Shown here: positions 11,990-24,930 of the stretch, piece after piece
Numbering within the stretch: the stretch's first letter is position 1
How the letters are laid out: each line of letters begins with the position of its first letter
NCBI GenBank assembly: GCA_002110485.1
Contig: MOWL01000068.1
Span: 434,001 to 498,000, forward strand
Length of the DNA stretch: 64,000 bases
Reading direction: 5' to 3'
Source of the DNA: Emergomyces orientalis
Lineage: Eukaryota > Ascomycota > Eurotiomycetes > Onygenales > Ajellomycetaceae
Program-made: the position numbers and the translations under genes
The notes under the pieces: generated by a model
Seen by the model: the letters and a program-made list of their open reading frames with translations, nothing else
Database searches by the model: none
What the model was told of the DNA's origin: nothing

Positions 11990-12536
11990 CTTAGAAAAAA
12001 AAAAGATCTAGATATTAGGAGACTTGACAATTTTTTTTATACATGTGTGATATTTGGTTCTCCTGATAAAAAAAATTTCCTTTCCCTCCCCCCATTTTTT
12101 TTTTGCCACCTTCATTAGAGAGAGATATCTTATTCTCCCTTTTACCCCCGCCCCCCTCACTAAGGGTTTTCGAAAGCGTTGTTACGGGGATTGGTGGGCG
12201 ACTTGAAACGAACGGGGAGTGGAAGTCATCCCAGTTTCACCGCTCGCTGGCGCGGGTCTTTCATCTTATGTTCTTTTTTTTTTTTTTTTAAGTCTATGTT
12301 TTTGTTGTTTATGTTCTTTTTATTCTATTTTATTTTCACTTTCTTCGCTTTTTCTTCTCTGTTGCTTTTTCTCTTTTCCTTTACCTTAATAAGGTCTATC
12401 CCCCCCCCGGGAGTTGCATCCCTCCTTTGCCCCTGACGAGAGTGGCTCGTTGAATATTTCACCCTGTACGGTGGATTGGGACACTTTTGCTTTCTTTTTA
12501 AGGAAATGATGGGGAATTTATGGGAATTTTTAGTGA

Positions 12537-12551
12537 TGACGATGTATATTT
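12537..12551. repeat. Target-site duplication, left copy (LINE fragment)
   Basis: TGACGATGTATATTT is repeated exactly at 12680-12694. The two copies bracket the 128-bp insert. Confidence 0.85.
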
Positions 12552-12679
12552 ATTTATTTATTATTTCTACACCACTTGATCGCGAGGATATGTGGGGTTC
12601 TGCCTAATATACAAAGTAAGGAAAACCTTGTAACAAGCTGTGCCTGTTACTGGACTAAAAACCCCCTGATCTTCAGATC
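12552..12679 (-). mobile_element. 5'-truncated LINE 3' end (or LINE-mobilised SINE)
   Basis: Read on the minus strand, this insert matches the 3' untranslated end of the LINE at 41100-41215. Shared blocks include CAGGGGGTTTTTAG, AAGGTTTTCC-ACTTTGTATA, CCCCACATATCCTCG and GATCAAGTGGTGTAGAAAT, followed by an AT-rich tail. It is flanked by a perfect 15-bp target duplication. This is what target-primed reverse transcription with early stop would leave. It could also be a short element that borrows the LINE tail. The hairpin between the shared blocks has a different sequence but the same shape (see findings). Confidence 0.85.
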
Positions 12680-12694
12680 TGACGATGTATATTT
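12680..12694. repeat. Target-site duplication, right copy (LINE fragment)
   Basis: Exact copy of 12537-12551. Confidence 0.85.
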
Positions 12695-15375
12695 TGTAAT
12701 TAACTGGTATTTCTCTGGTCCAGTATTATTATTATTATTATTTTTTTTTGAGGCGGGGGAGCTCTGGATGATTATATATGTGCTATTCTAGAAAGGGATG
12801 GGGATGCCCTCAATCCCGGACTACTACAACTTCTTTCACTCTTTTAGGATTTGGTCTGAGCTAGTTCGTGGCAGGTTCAAGGTTCCCAGGGTTTGAGAAA
12901 CATGCCGTGTTTCGCCGTACTATAATATATGCTGAGTTTGGGGTGATAGCGGACATACCTTTAGGAAATTTTGTGGTACAAGAAAATTAGGCCACGGAGG
13001 GGCTTATTGCTGACACCCCTGGTAGCGCAATATACCTCTTTTTTTTTTCTTTTCATTTCAGAATGTATAGTACACAAAACATTTCTCGTTACTCTGTACG
13101 CTGCAATGACGGCTAAAAAGTTTGTCATTGACTCAAACCCTTCAATCATTAATTGAACATCGCCACCAGTGGTGTCAGGATAAAACTCCGCCAGCCAAGC
13201 GTGGTGGCCCCCTACATGCCAAGCCCTGCGAACTGGAGGGGGGAACTCAGGGGAAGAAGATGAAGATCAGATGAACCCAGAAGAAAAAAAAAAGGTTTAC
13301 CCAGGATTGGCGGGGGATCTGGGCCTCTGGGGCTAATCCCTGGTTTCTAGAATCACAGGGGTACAACCTTCTAGCCTGAGCCTGATGAGCTGCCCCCCAT
13401 GTTATTTTCGCATGTTGCGGGGCAAATTCGTTTAACAAGCTGCGGGCGGGGAGATGTGTGTCCAGTCGGGAGTCGGGACAGAGCAAAAAAAGTTCATGTG
13501 CACAGTACATGTGTTTTTTCCCAAGGGTTCGATTCCTTTAGCCGACGTATGTACCTAACTAGTTTGACTATCCCCCGTACCGTGCAAGGGATTCGGAGAA
13601 ATCAGGTAAAAAAGTATTCTCGTGGTGCATTCGTTCTATTTTGCAGATAAGTCCCATGGGGCTGTGTACTGCACATAAGTAGTAATAATGGCAATGAACA
13701 AAACGAAATCTCGAATAACCGCCAATGAGCCGAGATCGGCATTCGGTAAACTCGAAGAGGCAAAAGGCAAAAATCATCACGCAATTCTGTGTATCGTCCA
13801 CAGTGGTCCTTCTCCTCTACGATATAATGAATGACATATGAAAGATAAATGTTAAGCAACTACCTGGCAGGCAATAATATTCAGAGCGAATCTCAATTAT
13901 TAATGAATGATACACAAAAAATAAATTTAACCTGTTCTTGTTAAAGATATATTCACATGGAAAATGGAAAATGGAGTCATTTTTACAGCCAAGGTATGAC
14001 GTGCGGACATTGCCGAGCAAACATTGATGGATCATATGGATCATATCCCGAATCCTAAAAAGAAACACAGTAGATCTCTACCCAACTTCAAGCAGTACAT
14101 CACACATAGCAATAATAATTGATACATACATATATATATATCATTATCCCTTAGATCATATGCTACTAGCATGTGCCTCTCAATACACAAACACCTGATC
14201 TCCAACCCACCATCGTCGCCGTCGCCGAAAAAACAAAGAAAAATACGTAGCAACAAATAGCCAATATCCAATTCCGATTCCAGTTTCCTAGCTCCCAGCC
14301 TAATCTCTCCCATCCTCCTTGTGATCGGGTAAATGCGGAGAAAACCGCCCACTCCCCCAGATGATTCAGGGAGTGAAGCAGAAAGAAAGGAAAACGGAAA
14401 CGTTGTCTGTGGATGGATAGCGTTACTCGTTAAATAGAAATATGGCACCAACGAGAATTAAACAAATGGGACAAAAAAAAAAAAAAAACCTTGCTAAACC
14501 TAGATACAGATGTATCCCATTATCTCATGTGTTGCCTCCTCCAGGAATATAGATATATTACAGAGGTTGGTAGAGACCAAGAAAAGGCGGCTGAACATAA
14601 CTTACTAGACATCAGGAAAAGGTACTCCGCAATGGTCGAATGACTTGCATATCTAGTTGCATATTCAAGTGTCTTTCTTTCTCTGGGTCGGGTAGGGTAA
14701 GGTAGCTGAGTCAGGGGGAATTTGTCAAGGGCAGGCACGGCAGGGAGCATGTGTTAGCTCATACCATAGCTAGCTACATCCCCCACATTGCTGCATGCTG
14801 ATCAACTTATCCATCACAGTATTCTAATCGTATTCAAAAGTTTTCTTAATCGTAAACAAGAAATAAATGTAAAAAATGAAATAAAATAAAAAAAAATCTT
14901 TCAAGCCCCAAGTTCCAATGTATTTCCCATTCCTCAAGAACCTTTTCTTGTATGATTATATCCATCAGTCCATCCATTCCATTCCATTCCATTCCCCCCT
15001 GTCTCAATAAAATATTCATCAAATTGAGGACCAAAAAAAAAAAAAAAAAAAAAAAAACCTTTGCAAGGGTATAGACAAAAAACAAAACAAAAACAAAAAG
15101 TAAAAAATAAAACATAAGAGCACGCGCCAGAACCAAGATAATAGATAAATACGGAAAAAGGGTTTTAAAAGGAAATAAGATGTTGACAGAATGACAGGTC
15201 AATTCATGTATGGACGTGCCCGTTTTATTCGCAGCACGTGAAAAAGAAAAGACAAGTAAAAAAAAAGCGCTGGACGACTCGAGAGTCGAAACAAGAAATG
15301 CGTTGGGGGGATGGGGATTGCGGAAGGAGGTAGTTGGAAACGAAAACGGGGGTGTGGGAGCGCTCCCCTGACAAT

Positions 15376-17825
15376 TCACAACTTAGCTCCCTTATCATTC
15401 GGATCCTCATTCGACACAATCTCCCAGCCATTACTATTGCTCGGCCGCCCTATCGAGGAGAGCAAGATGCCCACCTCGCGCTCCAACGAAGCAACCTCAG
15501 AATGCGGCGCGTACATCTTCGACCGAATCCAGGCATCCATATCCGTATCGCTCAGGCCGCGAATTCCCGTTTCCCGGTCGACTTTCGCGTCCTGCGCTGC
15601 GCGAATGACACCCCGCGCCACGACAACGCTCACGTTTCTGATCCTGGTGAGATCCGGGTAGAGAAGGCCGTGCTCCAGCTCCTCCGGGGTAAGGGTGTTG
15701 GACAGGGCCTCGGCAGATGCGTAGATCATGCTGTCTGTGACTTCGACGGCTTTGCAGAGGATGGTTCCCAAGCCGATGCCGGGAAAAACGTACATGTTAT
15801 TGCCCTGGCCTGGGTAATAGGTTTTTGTCTGGCCGGCTTGATTTTTATATGAGAATGGCTGGAATGGCGAGCCGGATGCGAATAGTGCCTGGCCGTCAGT
15901 GTGTGTGATGGCGGATTCGAAATCACACTCTGAGTTCGCAGACGGGTTCGACAGGGGGAAGATGATGGGCCGCTTGCTGAATGACGCCATGCTCCTGATG
16001 ATTTCTGGAGTAAACACGCCTCCAAGGGTCGAGAGGCCCATAAGCATAGTGGGCTTAACGTGATTGACAACCTCACTCAATGTCTTTAGCTGCTGGCCTT
16101 GGTTATCAGTTCGCGCAAAGTAAACCTTATGCGGGGCAAGCTTGTCGCCGCGATCTGCCGTGACGAGACCCTTTGTGTCAACAAGGTAGAAACAGGCCTT
16201 GGCTTCGTCTTCTCTCATTCCTTCGCGAATGAAGAAGTCAACAATTTGTTTTGCGACGCCAACACCAGCACTTCCTGCTCCAAGAAAGACTGCCTTATGC
16301 TCCTGGGTAGGAATTCCAGATTGCTTTACGGCATTTATAACTCCAGCGAGAATAACGGCGCCGGTTCCCTGGATATCGTCATTGAAGCAGGTAAATCTAT
16401 GGCGATACCGTTCAAGAGCTGGGAAAGGGTTCTTGAAATCCTCAAATTGCACGACAATGCTATTTTGTCTCATTAGCAAAAACGGTAATGGATTAGCAAA
16501 AGAATTGAATGTGTTTTCTCTTACCCAGGCCATTTCTCAGTCAGGGCGGTCATCAATTCGTCCATAAATTCCAATTCTTGATCTGGGGTCACCTTATCTC
16601 GACGGCTACCCATATAAAGAGGATCTTCTCTCAAAGATTTGTTGCTAGTTCCCAGATCTAGAGTTAGGGGGAGAGTTGCATCTGGCCTGATACCAGCGCA
16701 GGCGGTGTATAGGGCAAGCTTTCCAATGGGGATACCCATTCCATTGATACCAAGATCTCCCAACCCCAGGATTCTAGAGCCGTCCGTGATACAAGTGATA
16801 TCAACATGCGGTTGGGGCCAATTTTGGATGACAGCTGCAATGTTACCCCTGTCTTCGTAACTAATGTACATTCCTAAACAAACTAGTGAGTCGCGATTTC
16901 AAGAGAGGTAAAAGATAAAAAGATAAATAAATAAAAAAGCTTGGAGACAAAAAAAAATTGTTTCTCACCTTCCGGCTGCTGGTATATTTCCGACCATCTC
17001 TGGCAAGCTTCGCCCACAACGGGAGTGTATATCAAAGGTGTGAGTTCCTACATGAATGGATCAACCACACAAGACTCCACACACATAGTTCAATCAGACA
17101 GCAGCATTATTTCGTCCGTACCTTTAGGTGATCTACGACCAAACGGTAGAAAAGATGGACATTATTCCTGCGTATCGTGCTAAGGTAGAGGAACTTGTCG
17201 ATGGCGGTTGTTTTAAGAGCCAATTGCCTCAGACCTAGGATTCAATCCAGTCAGCAAAAGCGGCCTCAGCTCCCCCCTTCCTCCCCTTCCCTTCCCCCCC
17301 CCCCAAAAACACCTCAAACAGCTTGAGGCGCAAATATCATCCATACATCTAGTCTTTTGTGTCTCGTAGCTCTCCACCCGGGGAGGCGTCAGGCCGTATG
17401 ATCGAAGGTATTTACGGATGTACCCAGGGTTTGCGGTGTCATAGGAACCCTCTCTATGTTTTTCTCACAGCTTACAAGTCAGCACAAAGAAAAACAGTTC
17501 ACAACAACCAGCAGATGTTTGTATGTAGCTTGAAAACGGGCGAACAAGGAGAAGTGGTTTGGGACATGGAAGCTTACGCGGGAGTAGGAGTAGCATTTGC
17601 AGGGGCGGATGAATGGACGCAATTCCGCTGCTGGAAACGGGGAACACTGTGACTCATGATGGGCAAGCTGGAGGAATTGGATGAAAGCAACAGAGTTTGA
17701 GCAAAGTTCTTGGGAGCATTCACAAAGACAGAGGGTGAAGACGAAGAGGAAGAAGAAGCAGCAAACGAAGAGAGGAGAGAACAGCTGAAGTAACCAGAGG
17801 GCTTATGTATTATATGGCCAAACAT
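15376..17825 (-). CDS. Malic enzyme (oxidative decarboxylation of malate to pyruvate)
   Basis: Converts L-malate to pyruvate and CO2 with NAD(P)+. Six exons on the minus strand: 17825-17578, 17453-17347, 17234-17122, 17047-16969, 16873-16525 and 16459-15376, all GT..AG and in phase, giving 659 aa. Family blocks in order: YLRSYGLTPPRVESYETQK, TTAIDKFLYLSTIRRNN, PLIYTPVVGEACQ, the catalytic-Tyr region in SEIYQQPEGMYISYEDRG, ITDGSRILGLGDLGINGMGI, metal-binding VQFEDF, FNDDIQGTGAV and the nucleotide-binding GAGSAGVGVA, then IFPLSNPSANSE. Two starts are possible. The one used here (17825) adds a Ser-rich 56-residue leader that could be a mitochondrial presequence. The internal ATG at 17657 has A at -3 and gives a 603-aa enzyme. 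Cofactor preference and compartment cannot be settled from sequence alone. Confidence 0.93.
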
Positions 17826-20800
17826 CTGGGGAAACGAGAAGGGGAAGGGGTTAATTAGTAAGTAGAATCTACCTAGGTACTTTTAAGAGACACGAAGAAC
17901 AAGAGCAAGGTATCCGCTCTCCACCTCCGACTCTCCCAGGTATTTACTACGATTCTACTCCGTACATGAATTTTACTTCTCTACGGCAGAAACTAGCTCG
18001 ACACACCGGGAAGTAAATCGCGCTGGAACAAGACACAAAAGCAAGCCGAAGTCGGGCGATGTCGGGTTGGGGGCGCGAGCGGGCGCATTATTATTCAAAA
18101 AACAGCTGCCTGGACACAACGGAGCACCCCCTTAGGTTGAGTTGAGGATGGGAAATAACTAGTTAATTAGATAATTAATTAATTATGGGAATCAAACCTC
18201 AATGGTTGATGCGACGAGTTCGACAAACTTATGCCCGGGCGGGCCTTTTTCTGACACACCCCCCAGGCGGAGTAATCCATGCGGAGTCAGAGTTGCTGTG
18301 CTTTGCTGCATTCGTATTGAAGTAATAATGAATCAGCTTTTTACATTCTAGAGCGGGACTGTCCTCTTTTTTCTTGCATTAAATATTTCCAGGATAGATA
18401 GATATCTTGTGTTTGATTCCCAACAAAAGAATTTATTTTATATTCCTTTCCCTGCTTTCTTCATTAATCCTCTCCCCCCCCTCGGAGCTCTTTTTTTTAA
18501 TTTTTAATTTTTTAATTTTTATTAGTTTCAAATCCCTTGGTGACTGGGTTTATTTTAGCTCGGTAAACTGGCAGCTCCGGGAGAACTACGGAGTAGGTAC
18601 GGCAAGGTTAGGGTCATCCTGGGCTAGAATCCAGCCATGGTCGAAATCGCACTCGGGCAGCGCTTTGCGACGACATCCATGGATTTCAGGGCGAGGGAAG
18701 AACAATAATAATACTAGCATTCATAATCCAACCAACGAGAGAGCTCGGGACTAAAATCAAAACTAGCCAACTGGCTCCAGGTCTCGAAATTCGTGTTGGG
18801 AACCTGTTCGCAACTAACCCGTTCAAACATGGATTCGCAGAACGACGAACGACAGCTCTCTTCTTATATAATAATAACCCATTCAGTTAAGTTATTCTCA
18901 ATCATCGCAATGCTTCCAAAAGTCACTGCTTGGAAAAAACCACAAAGGGCTTAACCTATGAGCTTGCGAGTCACAAAATAAATACGGCACTGGAAACCCA
19001 CCCCACACCCGCGGTTTTATGATATGATGATATGTTGTGAGAGATCATGTCTGGAAACACCCCTTCCAGCAACAAATCCTGTTACTTCTTCGTCTTTTCT
19101 TTTCTTCCCCCTTACTTTGCTTTTTTTTTTTTTTTTTCCCTTACTTTTTTTCTTTTTCTGGTCGGGACCTTGCTGCAGGATAGCGGTATCACCCGATATT
19201 CGTGTCAAAGCATGGTAGCTACTGATCGTAATTGGCGTAGGTGGGATGTGCTCGAACAGTTGCCTTTTTGTCATATTCTTCTTTTTACTTTCTTTTCCCG
19301 CCGCGAAACCCGGCTAATGTTCCATGCGAAATCGGCTGGGGAGGAATAAAATAATGCGCCATGCAGGAAAAGCCTCTTTCCCCAACCACTACTCCGTACT
19401 GCTAGCACTCCTGGCAACTTCAAGTTGCAACCGGTCCCAGGAATCCCCCCCGGCTCGGTTCCACTTGGGGCGTCTGGAGCTTGTTGCACCTATGGCCGGG
19501 TTGCCAAGTCTCACCACCTGTCTGGTAAGCTCAGGCGAGGGAGAGAGCTGAACGGGGGAGCTAATAATAATGAACTAGTTTAGGGGTTCTCGGCGGCGTG
19601 GTTTACAAAAATAACATCCATTCGCCATCCCCAGGATATCCTTTTTTTTTTCCTTTTTTTTCTTTTTCTTCCCGATTAGACAAGGCGGCACGAGGGCCTG
19701 AGATTCTCCTCCTTTTTTTTAATAAACGCGGGTGAGCGAAGACGTCCATTTAATATTGATCTCTGATGGATATCTCTTGTTAGCTTACCAGCAAATTTAT
19801 GCTTCGAGAGGAGCTGATAAATCTCCACTGCAATTTTGTTTGATAATTTCAGGGAGAAAAGGGGGGGGAAAAGGGAAGGATTTGATGATGATGACAACGC
19901 TAATGACACACAGGTTGCTATTTTGGAATCACAAAATTACAAGCAGATGATATGGTAGATATGTTGCAGGCAGACAGATCTCTTCCTATCATTGAGATTT
20001 AGCAAAATGGCATACCAGGTGGAGTGAAATCATCTTTCAAAGATGTGCAATCTCTTCTTCTTCTTGTAACATCTAATATGAGAGCATATGAGGAATGTAA
20101 TTATCAAATTTCACAATAACTTAATAGTTAGACCCTCTGCATGTTGTCGACAGCTCTGATAGAAGTAGATATTATAGAGGAGAAAGAGAAGAAAAAAAGG
20201 TCGATTTCAGCGCAGTTTCAGAGAAATCAGAGAAATGTAATCATCATTTATTATGAGAATTTGATAATAACGCTTCTCATATACTCTCTATTAAATGTGA
20301 TAGAAATGATAGAGATTGTAGGAGAAGTAGTAGTGTAGCGGAAGTAAAATCTTTGAACATCTGTAATATTCAGCCAACAAACTTGTCTGATCGTGTTAAA
20401 CATTGAAAGGGGATGGATCTGTTGGCGTTTTTATAACTAAACTCACGGAAACACCATTTCATTTCACAAGTGTCGATTCTTTTTAAAGGTGTGAGTAGCG
20501 GGTTTACCCAGGTGCCATTATCAATCCCCGTGAAAGGCTACCCCGGATTGACCAGTCAAGAGCTCACTGACTGGCTAAATTTTCCTCCATCCTTACCATA
20601 ATTCGTATTCTCAGCCTCACCCAGCCACTATCTTGCGCTTCCGAAGCTAGGCTCCATAAACTGTTGGGAAATGTGGGCAGCCTTATTAGTTCTTGCGGCT
20701 GAGATCTGCAACTTTCGAGGGGAAGACTGGGAGGGTCTGGAAAACTCCCCTTGATATCCACTACAATTTTTGAAAATCTGTAGCGGGTGACTGATGAGCG

Positions 20801-20989
20801 ATGAGACGGGTCTCTCGTCAGGCCACGGGTCATTCTAATGAGCTGACCTAACAAGCTCCATTGTATTCTTAAATCAATGGCGTGCCCCTCGCCGAACAAT
20901 GTTTTCATGATCAGGTCCGTTCAAATCATTCATACATCCAGTTTTATTTTCAGCGCAAGTGCAAGAAAAGGCGCACTCCCACTGCAACT
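17826..20989. other. Long divergent intergenic region
   Basis: This 3.2-kb gap lies between the divergent malic enzyme and hemerythrin genes. I see no gene in it. It has T-rich tracts (near 19118-19165 and 19637-19670) and three copies of the 9-mer TACTCCGTA/TACGGAGTA (17956, 18587, 19390). Confidence 0.55.
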
Positions 20990-21978
20990 ATGACCACAAA
21001 ACCCTCGAGGGCTCCATGGGCGGATGAACCGTTCCACCTCATCGCGACACCCTCAAAGCGCTTGGATGTGCGTTTTACCGCCCATCAAAATCAGGCGAAA
21101 AAGGCGCCTACATGAACTCGCTTGCTGACGATTCAGAATTCCCTTGGTCACGTCTACTGCGCTTCTGAGATGGCGCACGCGCATAATACTATCATACGGG
21201 GGCTGAATGCCATCCTCCAGCAGGCACCGCACGTGCGAGTCGTAATAGATGAACAACTCAACGCACAAGATGTTACAGATCTGCTTTTCTACGTTCAATC
21301 TTGGACTAAGATGGTCAACCACCACCATTGGGTTGAAGAGTCTTATATCTTCCCTGAGATCGAGAGGTTTACCGGTCGGCCAGGGTTCATGGATGAGGCG
21401 AAGCATCAGCATGAGCTATTTCATGATGGGATGGAAAGGTTGCTTGTGTATACTTCCGCAACGAAGCCGGAGGAGTACCGGTGGGAGGGCGCCGATGGGA
21501 TGAAGGGAATCATCGATTCGTTCAGCAAGCACCTTACCGACCACTTGTATGCGGAGATCGATTGCCTGTTAGCTATGGGAGATTTAGATAGCGCCGAGCT
21601 GAAGAGGACATGGGAAAAGGCTACGGAAATTGCTAAGGGGACTGGGAATCTCGCGATGCTGGTGAGCTACACGCTCTCCACAACCTCCACTACTGTTTGC
21701 TCTGCTTAATAACGTGATGCCCGGCAAAATTTTGGCCGTCGGAAACTAACATAACCTCTTTGTGCATCCCACAGTACGACGTCTTCCCTACAGTGCTTGG
21801 TTGTGCCGACAAGACCTATGAGGGCGGGCATGACTTTCCACCCCTACCCCGGGTGATGCCCTTTCTGATAAAATTTTGGTTTGCAGCGGGTAACGGAGCA
21901 TGGCGTTTCAACCCATGCGACTGGTGGGGCCAGCCACGACCTCTGACATTTGGGCCTGAGACTTTGAACGGGGCTTGA
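20990..21978 (+). CDS. Hemerythrin-like (HHE cation-binding) domain protein
   Basis: Proteins with this four-helix fold bind a di-iron centre through His and Glu/Asp residues; fungal members are linked in general to oxygen, iron or redox handling, but the role of this one is unknown. Three exons, 20990-21067, 21137-21661 and 21775-21978, splice in phase to 268 aa. Candidate ligands appear in order: EMAHAHNTIIRG, VNHHHWVEESYIFPEIE, HQHELFHDGMERL and FSKHLTDHLYAEIDCLLAMG. The C-terminal exon (FPTVLGCADKTYEGGHDFPP..) is the conserved tail seen in ascomycete members. No signal peptide or membrane segment is visible. The start chosen is the first ATG that reaches the conserved WADEPFHLI segment; a longer 5' exon cannot be excluded. 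Confidence 0.85.
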
Positions 21979-22591
21979 TGCGAATTGATCATTGTTGTTG
22001 AATATAATAATACTGTCAAGAAGAGCCAAACAGTGAGTTGGATTGGCGTGGTACGTTTTACAGAAAGAATAATGGGAAAAGGAAAGAGGAAACGCAAATC
22101 AAGAAGAACGGAGTCCTCGTTGGAAACACGTAGTGATATTTCACTCAATTGGCGATATCCAGATTCACCCAATTAGAGTACCCCTAGAAGAAGGGTACCC
22201 GGAATATAGCGTACGTACTCCCGCTGTACTGTACATAGGTGTTTCTTATTATTCGAAAGGACAATAATATGTAAAATATCAGTCAATCAATCGAATAACA
22301 GAGAAAGACGTTCTAGAAGCTCTTGGCACATCGGCTGCCAAGACTCCAGTAAGCTCATCGTCATCATAATGTTAAGCTCAGCCTTGGAAGTTCCTTGTTG
22401 CTGACGTTCCCCGCTGCCATTCCAACTTCATCCATCACCACACTTCTCCTCTTGATGCCCATTCATTTATGTCAAGAGACGGGTTTCCATGGTGGCTGTT
22501 TGGATTGAGTACTTACCAACGCGATATTTGAACTTTTGGCAGCTTTAATCATCTATATCCTCCCCGTCACATCAGCTCGCCATAGCTAGAT
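21979..22591. other. Intergenic between hemerythrin and HAM1-like genes
   Basis: No coding region supported. The region should hold the 3' end of the upstream gene and the promoter of the downstream gene, which lie in the same orientation. Confidence 0.5.
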
Positions 22592-24930
22592 ATGTGGTCG
22601 TCATGCTGCAAATCCAGAAGAGCTACCAGGGGTGAAACAGAGCCTCTTCTGCCTCAACATCATGATTACGATGAAGATACAGCTTTGCAGCGTCAGCTGC
22701 ACGAGAAATTGCGTACCTACCAGATGCTCAAGGCCTTCTCTAGTGGTTACATGCCGTCAACGGATCAGACCGTTTCGAATCTCCGCGTTCTCCTTGTATC
22801 TAGCCTCCTCAACCCAGACCAGCTTGCTGTCGGTAACACTAGTCGAGAATTGATTAGAGATGTTAAACTTTGTATTCGGCTGCTCATCGATCTTCTACAA
22901 GAAAAGAATGGTCAAGACCAGCTACAAAATGCCATATGGCAGCTATCCAAAGCGAATGTTGAAATTGATACCGCAAGTCTTGCATCCAGGGGTACACTTG
23001 CAAAGGCCCAGGCTGATACTGCTGCCGGTATTTAATGATACCTCTCAGAAATGGTACTTTCCAACCTTTGATCGATTGTGCTGATGTCTCAATCCTAGCT
23101 CGTGAGAGTATTCGTACCGTAACCAGCCTCTTGCTGACTAATTCCGACTTCCGGCGGTTAGTTGACGATTTGGCCACGATTGGGCGGGTGATATTTGCCG
23201 ATACTGCATCTGCACTGTCTTCGGCAGCTGCCGACGCCGCGGATCAAGTGGAACCTTCGGATGAAGACAAAGCTAATCTTAACCCAAGGAACTCGGAGAG
23301 CAATGGAGCCCCATCTACAGAGGATTTAAGCCACGACCTGGAACAGGTTTCCAGAAGTGCTCTGGGGGCGGCAGCCCAAACGGGCAAGGCTACAATTCAA
23401 AGCACGGAGGAGAATGTGTTCGGGCACTACAAAAACACGTTACTGTACAGAGTGAAGAAGACAGTTCAGAACTTACGCAAGCGAAACGACTATGCCAACT
23501 CCGTATCTACCATTACCCAATTGATTAAACGGTACGGGATTATATACTCTCGGGCTGTGGATGAAACTGTTAGTGCTCTCGAAGAAGAGGTTGAAACAAA
23601 TTCAGACCTCAAAAAGGCAGTGCGGAATCTATGGAACTTAATCGGGTCCTTTGGTGACCGCAACGAATGGCAACTTGTGGAAAGTAAATTCCATGAGGTG
23701 GTCAAACACTCCGAGAAAGACCCCGAATTTGAATCACTGCTGATAGAAATTGGGAATTCGATCCAGAACCTCTTGATGGACCCTGGATTTTTCGACTCTG
23801 CAGATGAGACGCTCGAACTCCTAAGACAGAAATCTAGCGGCGTCGGCTCGGATTCAGGTCTTCGCCAGGATATCGGTGCGTTTTTACAGCAATTAAGCCG
23901 TGCCCTTTCTTCAGTTCCCAAAGATAAAGCTGTAGCCAAGCTAGTGACCGGCGTCGAAAAGCTTGGGGGTGACTTATCTCGAGCCTTCCATGAGAAAGCG
24001 CCCGCAGTCTCTGAAGATGCTCTCAACGTTTTCCTCCCCACCTTGATCCGTTCGATCCAGCATATACCAATTCCGAGACTAGAGGTCTCTGTACCAGAAT
24101 TAGATTTGCTGCTTGAGAATGTTGTGTTGGAACCAGGGCACACTTTCCACTCTTCATCCTTCTTTCCCTGGAGGGTTCTTGTCACTACCCGTAATGATCT
24201 GGAGGTCCGCAAAACGCATTCCAAGGCAGCCAACACAAGTATAAAAAACGTCGTTACCATAACAATGAACGGCCTGAATGTAAGTGCAAGAGAATTTGGC
24301 TACTGGATCCGTGTCCACTCTCCGCCGTATATCCCTTCCTTCGGCGATGAAGGTATTGCCAGCTTCGCCCTTGACGAACGAGGTATTGATATCTCCCTTG
24401 ACGTCGAGATTGGACGTGATCGCATCGAGCGACTGGTTTCGCTTCTAGCTGTTCGCGTTCACATCCACAAGCTTGACTACACAGTGCGAAAAAGCACATG
24501 GTCATTCATGTGGTGGATGCTGAAACCGTTCCTCAAACACATGGTCCGCCGCGTTCTCGAGAAGAAGATCGCCGAGCAGATTGTTGCCGCGGCCCATATC
24601 CTGAATCGGGAACTTGTCTTTGCCCGCGAGCGTCTGCGGGCTACAAGGATCGCTAGTCCGCAGAGTCTAGCTACCTTTGCACGAGCTATTTTAACGAGCC
24701 TGACCCCCAAAATGGACCCGGATGTATATACGCGAGTCGGGATCGATGCACATCGCCAAGGGATTTTCAAGGGTGTGTACACGCCCGCGAGTGTTATGAA
24801 GATTTGGAATGTGGAAGGGAAACGGGCTGGAGAAGCGGTTGAGAATGGAGATCAAAGCGGTGGCGTTCATATGACTTGGAAGAATGATATATTTGACGTT
24901 GTATCTCCAGCGTCTGCGACACGCCGCTGA
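22592..24930 (+). CDS. HAM1-like / BPI-LBP-fold family protein (DUF5923 + DUF4449 type)
   Basis: Two exons, 22592-23027 and 23099-24930, give 755 aa. The intron (GTATTT..CCTAG) is needed because the frame otherwise stops at 23035. The joined reading (..AQADTAAARESIRTVTSLL) restores the family pattern. The N-terminus has paired Cys and an acidic ETEPLLP, compatible with membrane association. The middle is mostly helical and charged. The last 330 residues carry beta-rich segments such as LEVSVPELDLLLENVVLEPG and MNGLNVSAREFGYWI. These match the fungal C-terminal domain that I recall as related to lipid-binding BPI/LBP proteins. Neurospora HAM-type and many Aspergillus proteins share this architecture. 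I infer a role at membranes or in lipid handling; the exact function is not known to me. Confidence 0.8.

Larger units (their letters stand above)
11990..15375. other. Convergent intergenic region, AT-rich and low-complexity
   Basis: This 3.4-kb gap lies between the 3' ends of two convergent genes, and no gene can be supported in it. It holds T and A homopolymers (near 12271-12289, 14467-14486 and 15031-15056), an ATTCC microsatellite (about 14971-14994) and a small retroelement fragment annotated separately at 12552-12679. Confidence 0.6.

Noticed and set aside
14041..15379. Two long minus-strand frames downstream of malic enzyme
   Set aside because: They are dominated by Phe/Leu runs translated from A/T homopolymers and have no recognisable domain.
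23028..23098. HAM1-like gene read as two separate genes starting at 22592 and 23035
   Set aside because: A 71-nt intron with good splice sites joins them in phase and restores the family sequence.
23490..24260. 256-codon minus-strand frame inside the HAM1-like gene
   Set aside because: Antisense shadow of a clearly conserved coding exon; Ser-rich composition typical of such shadows.
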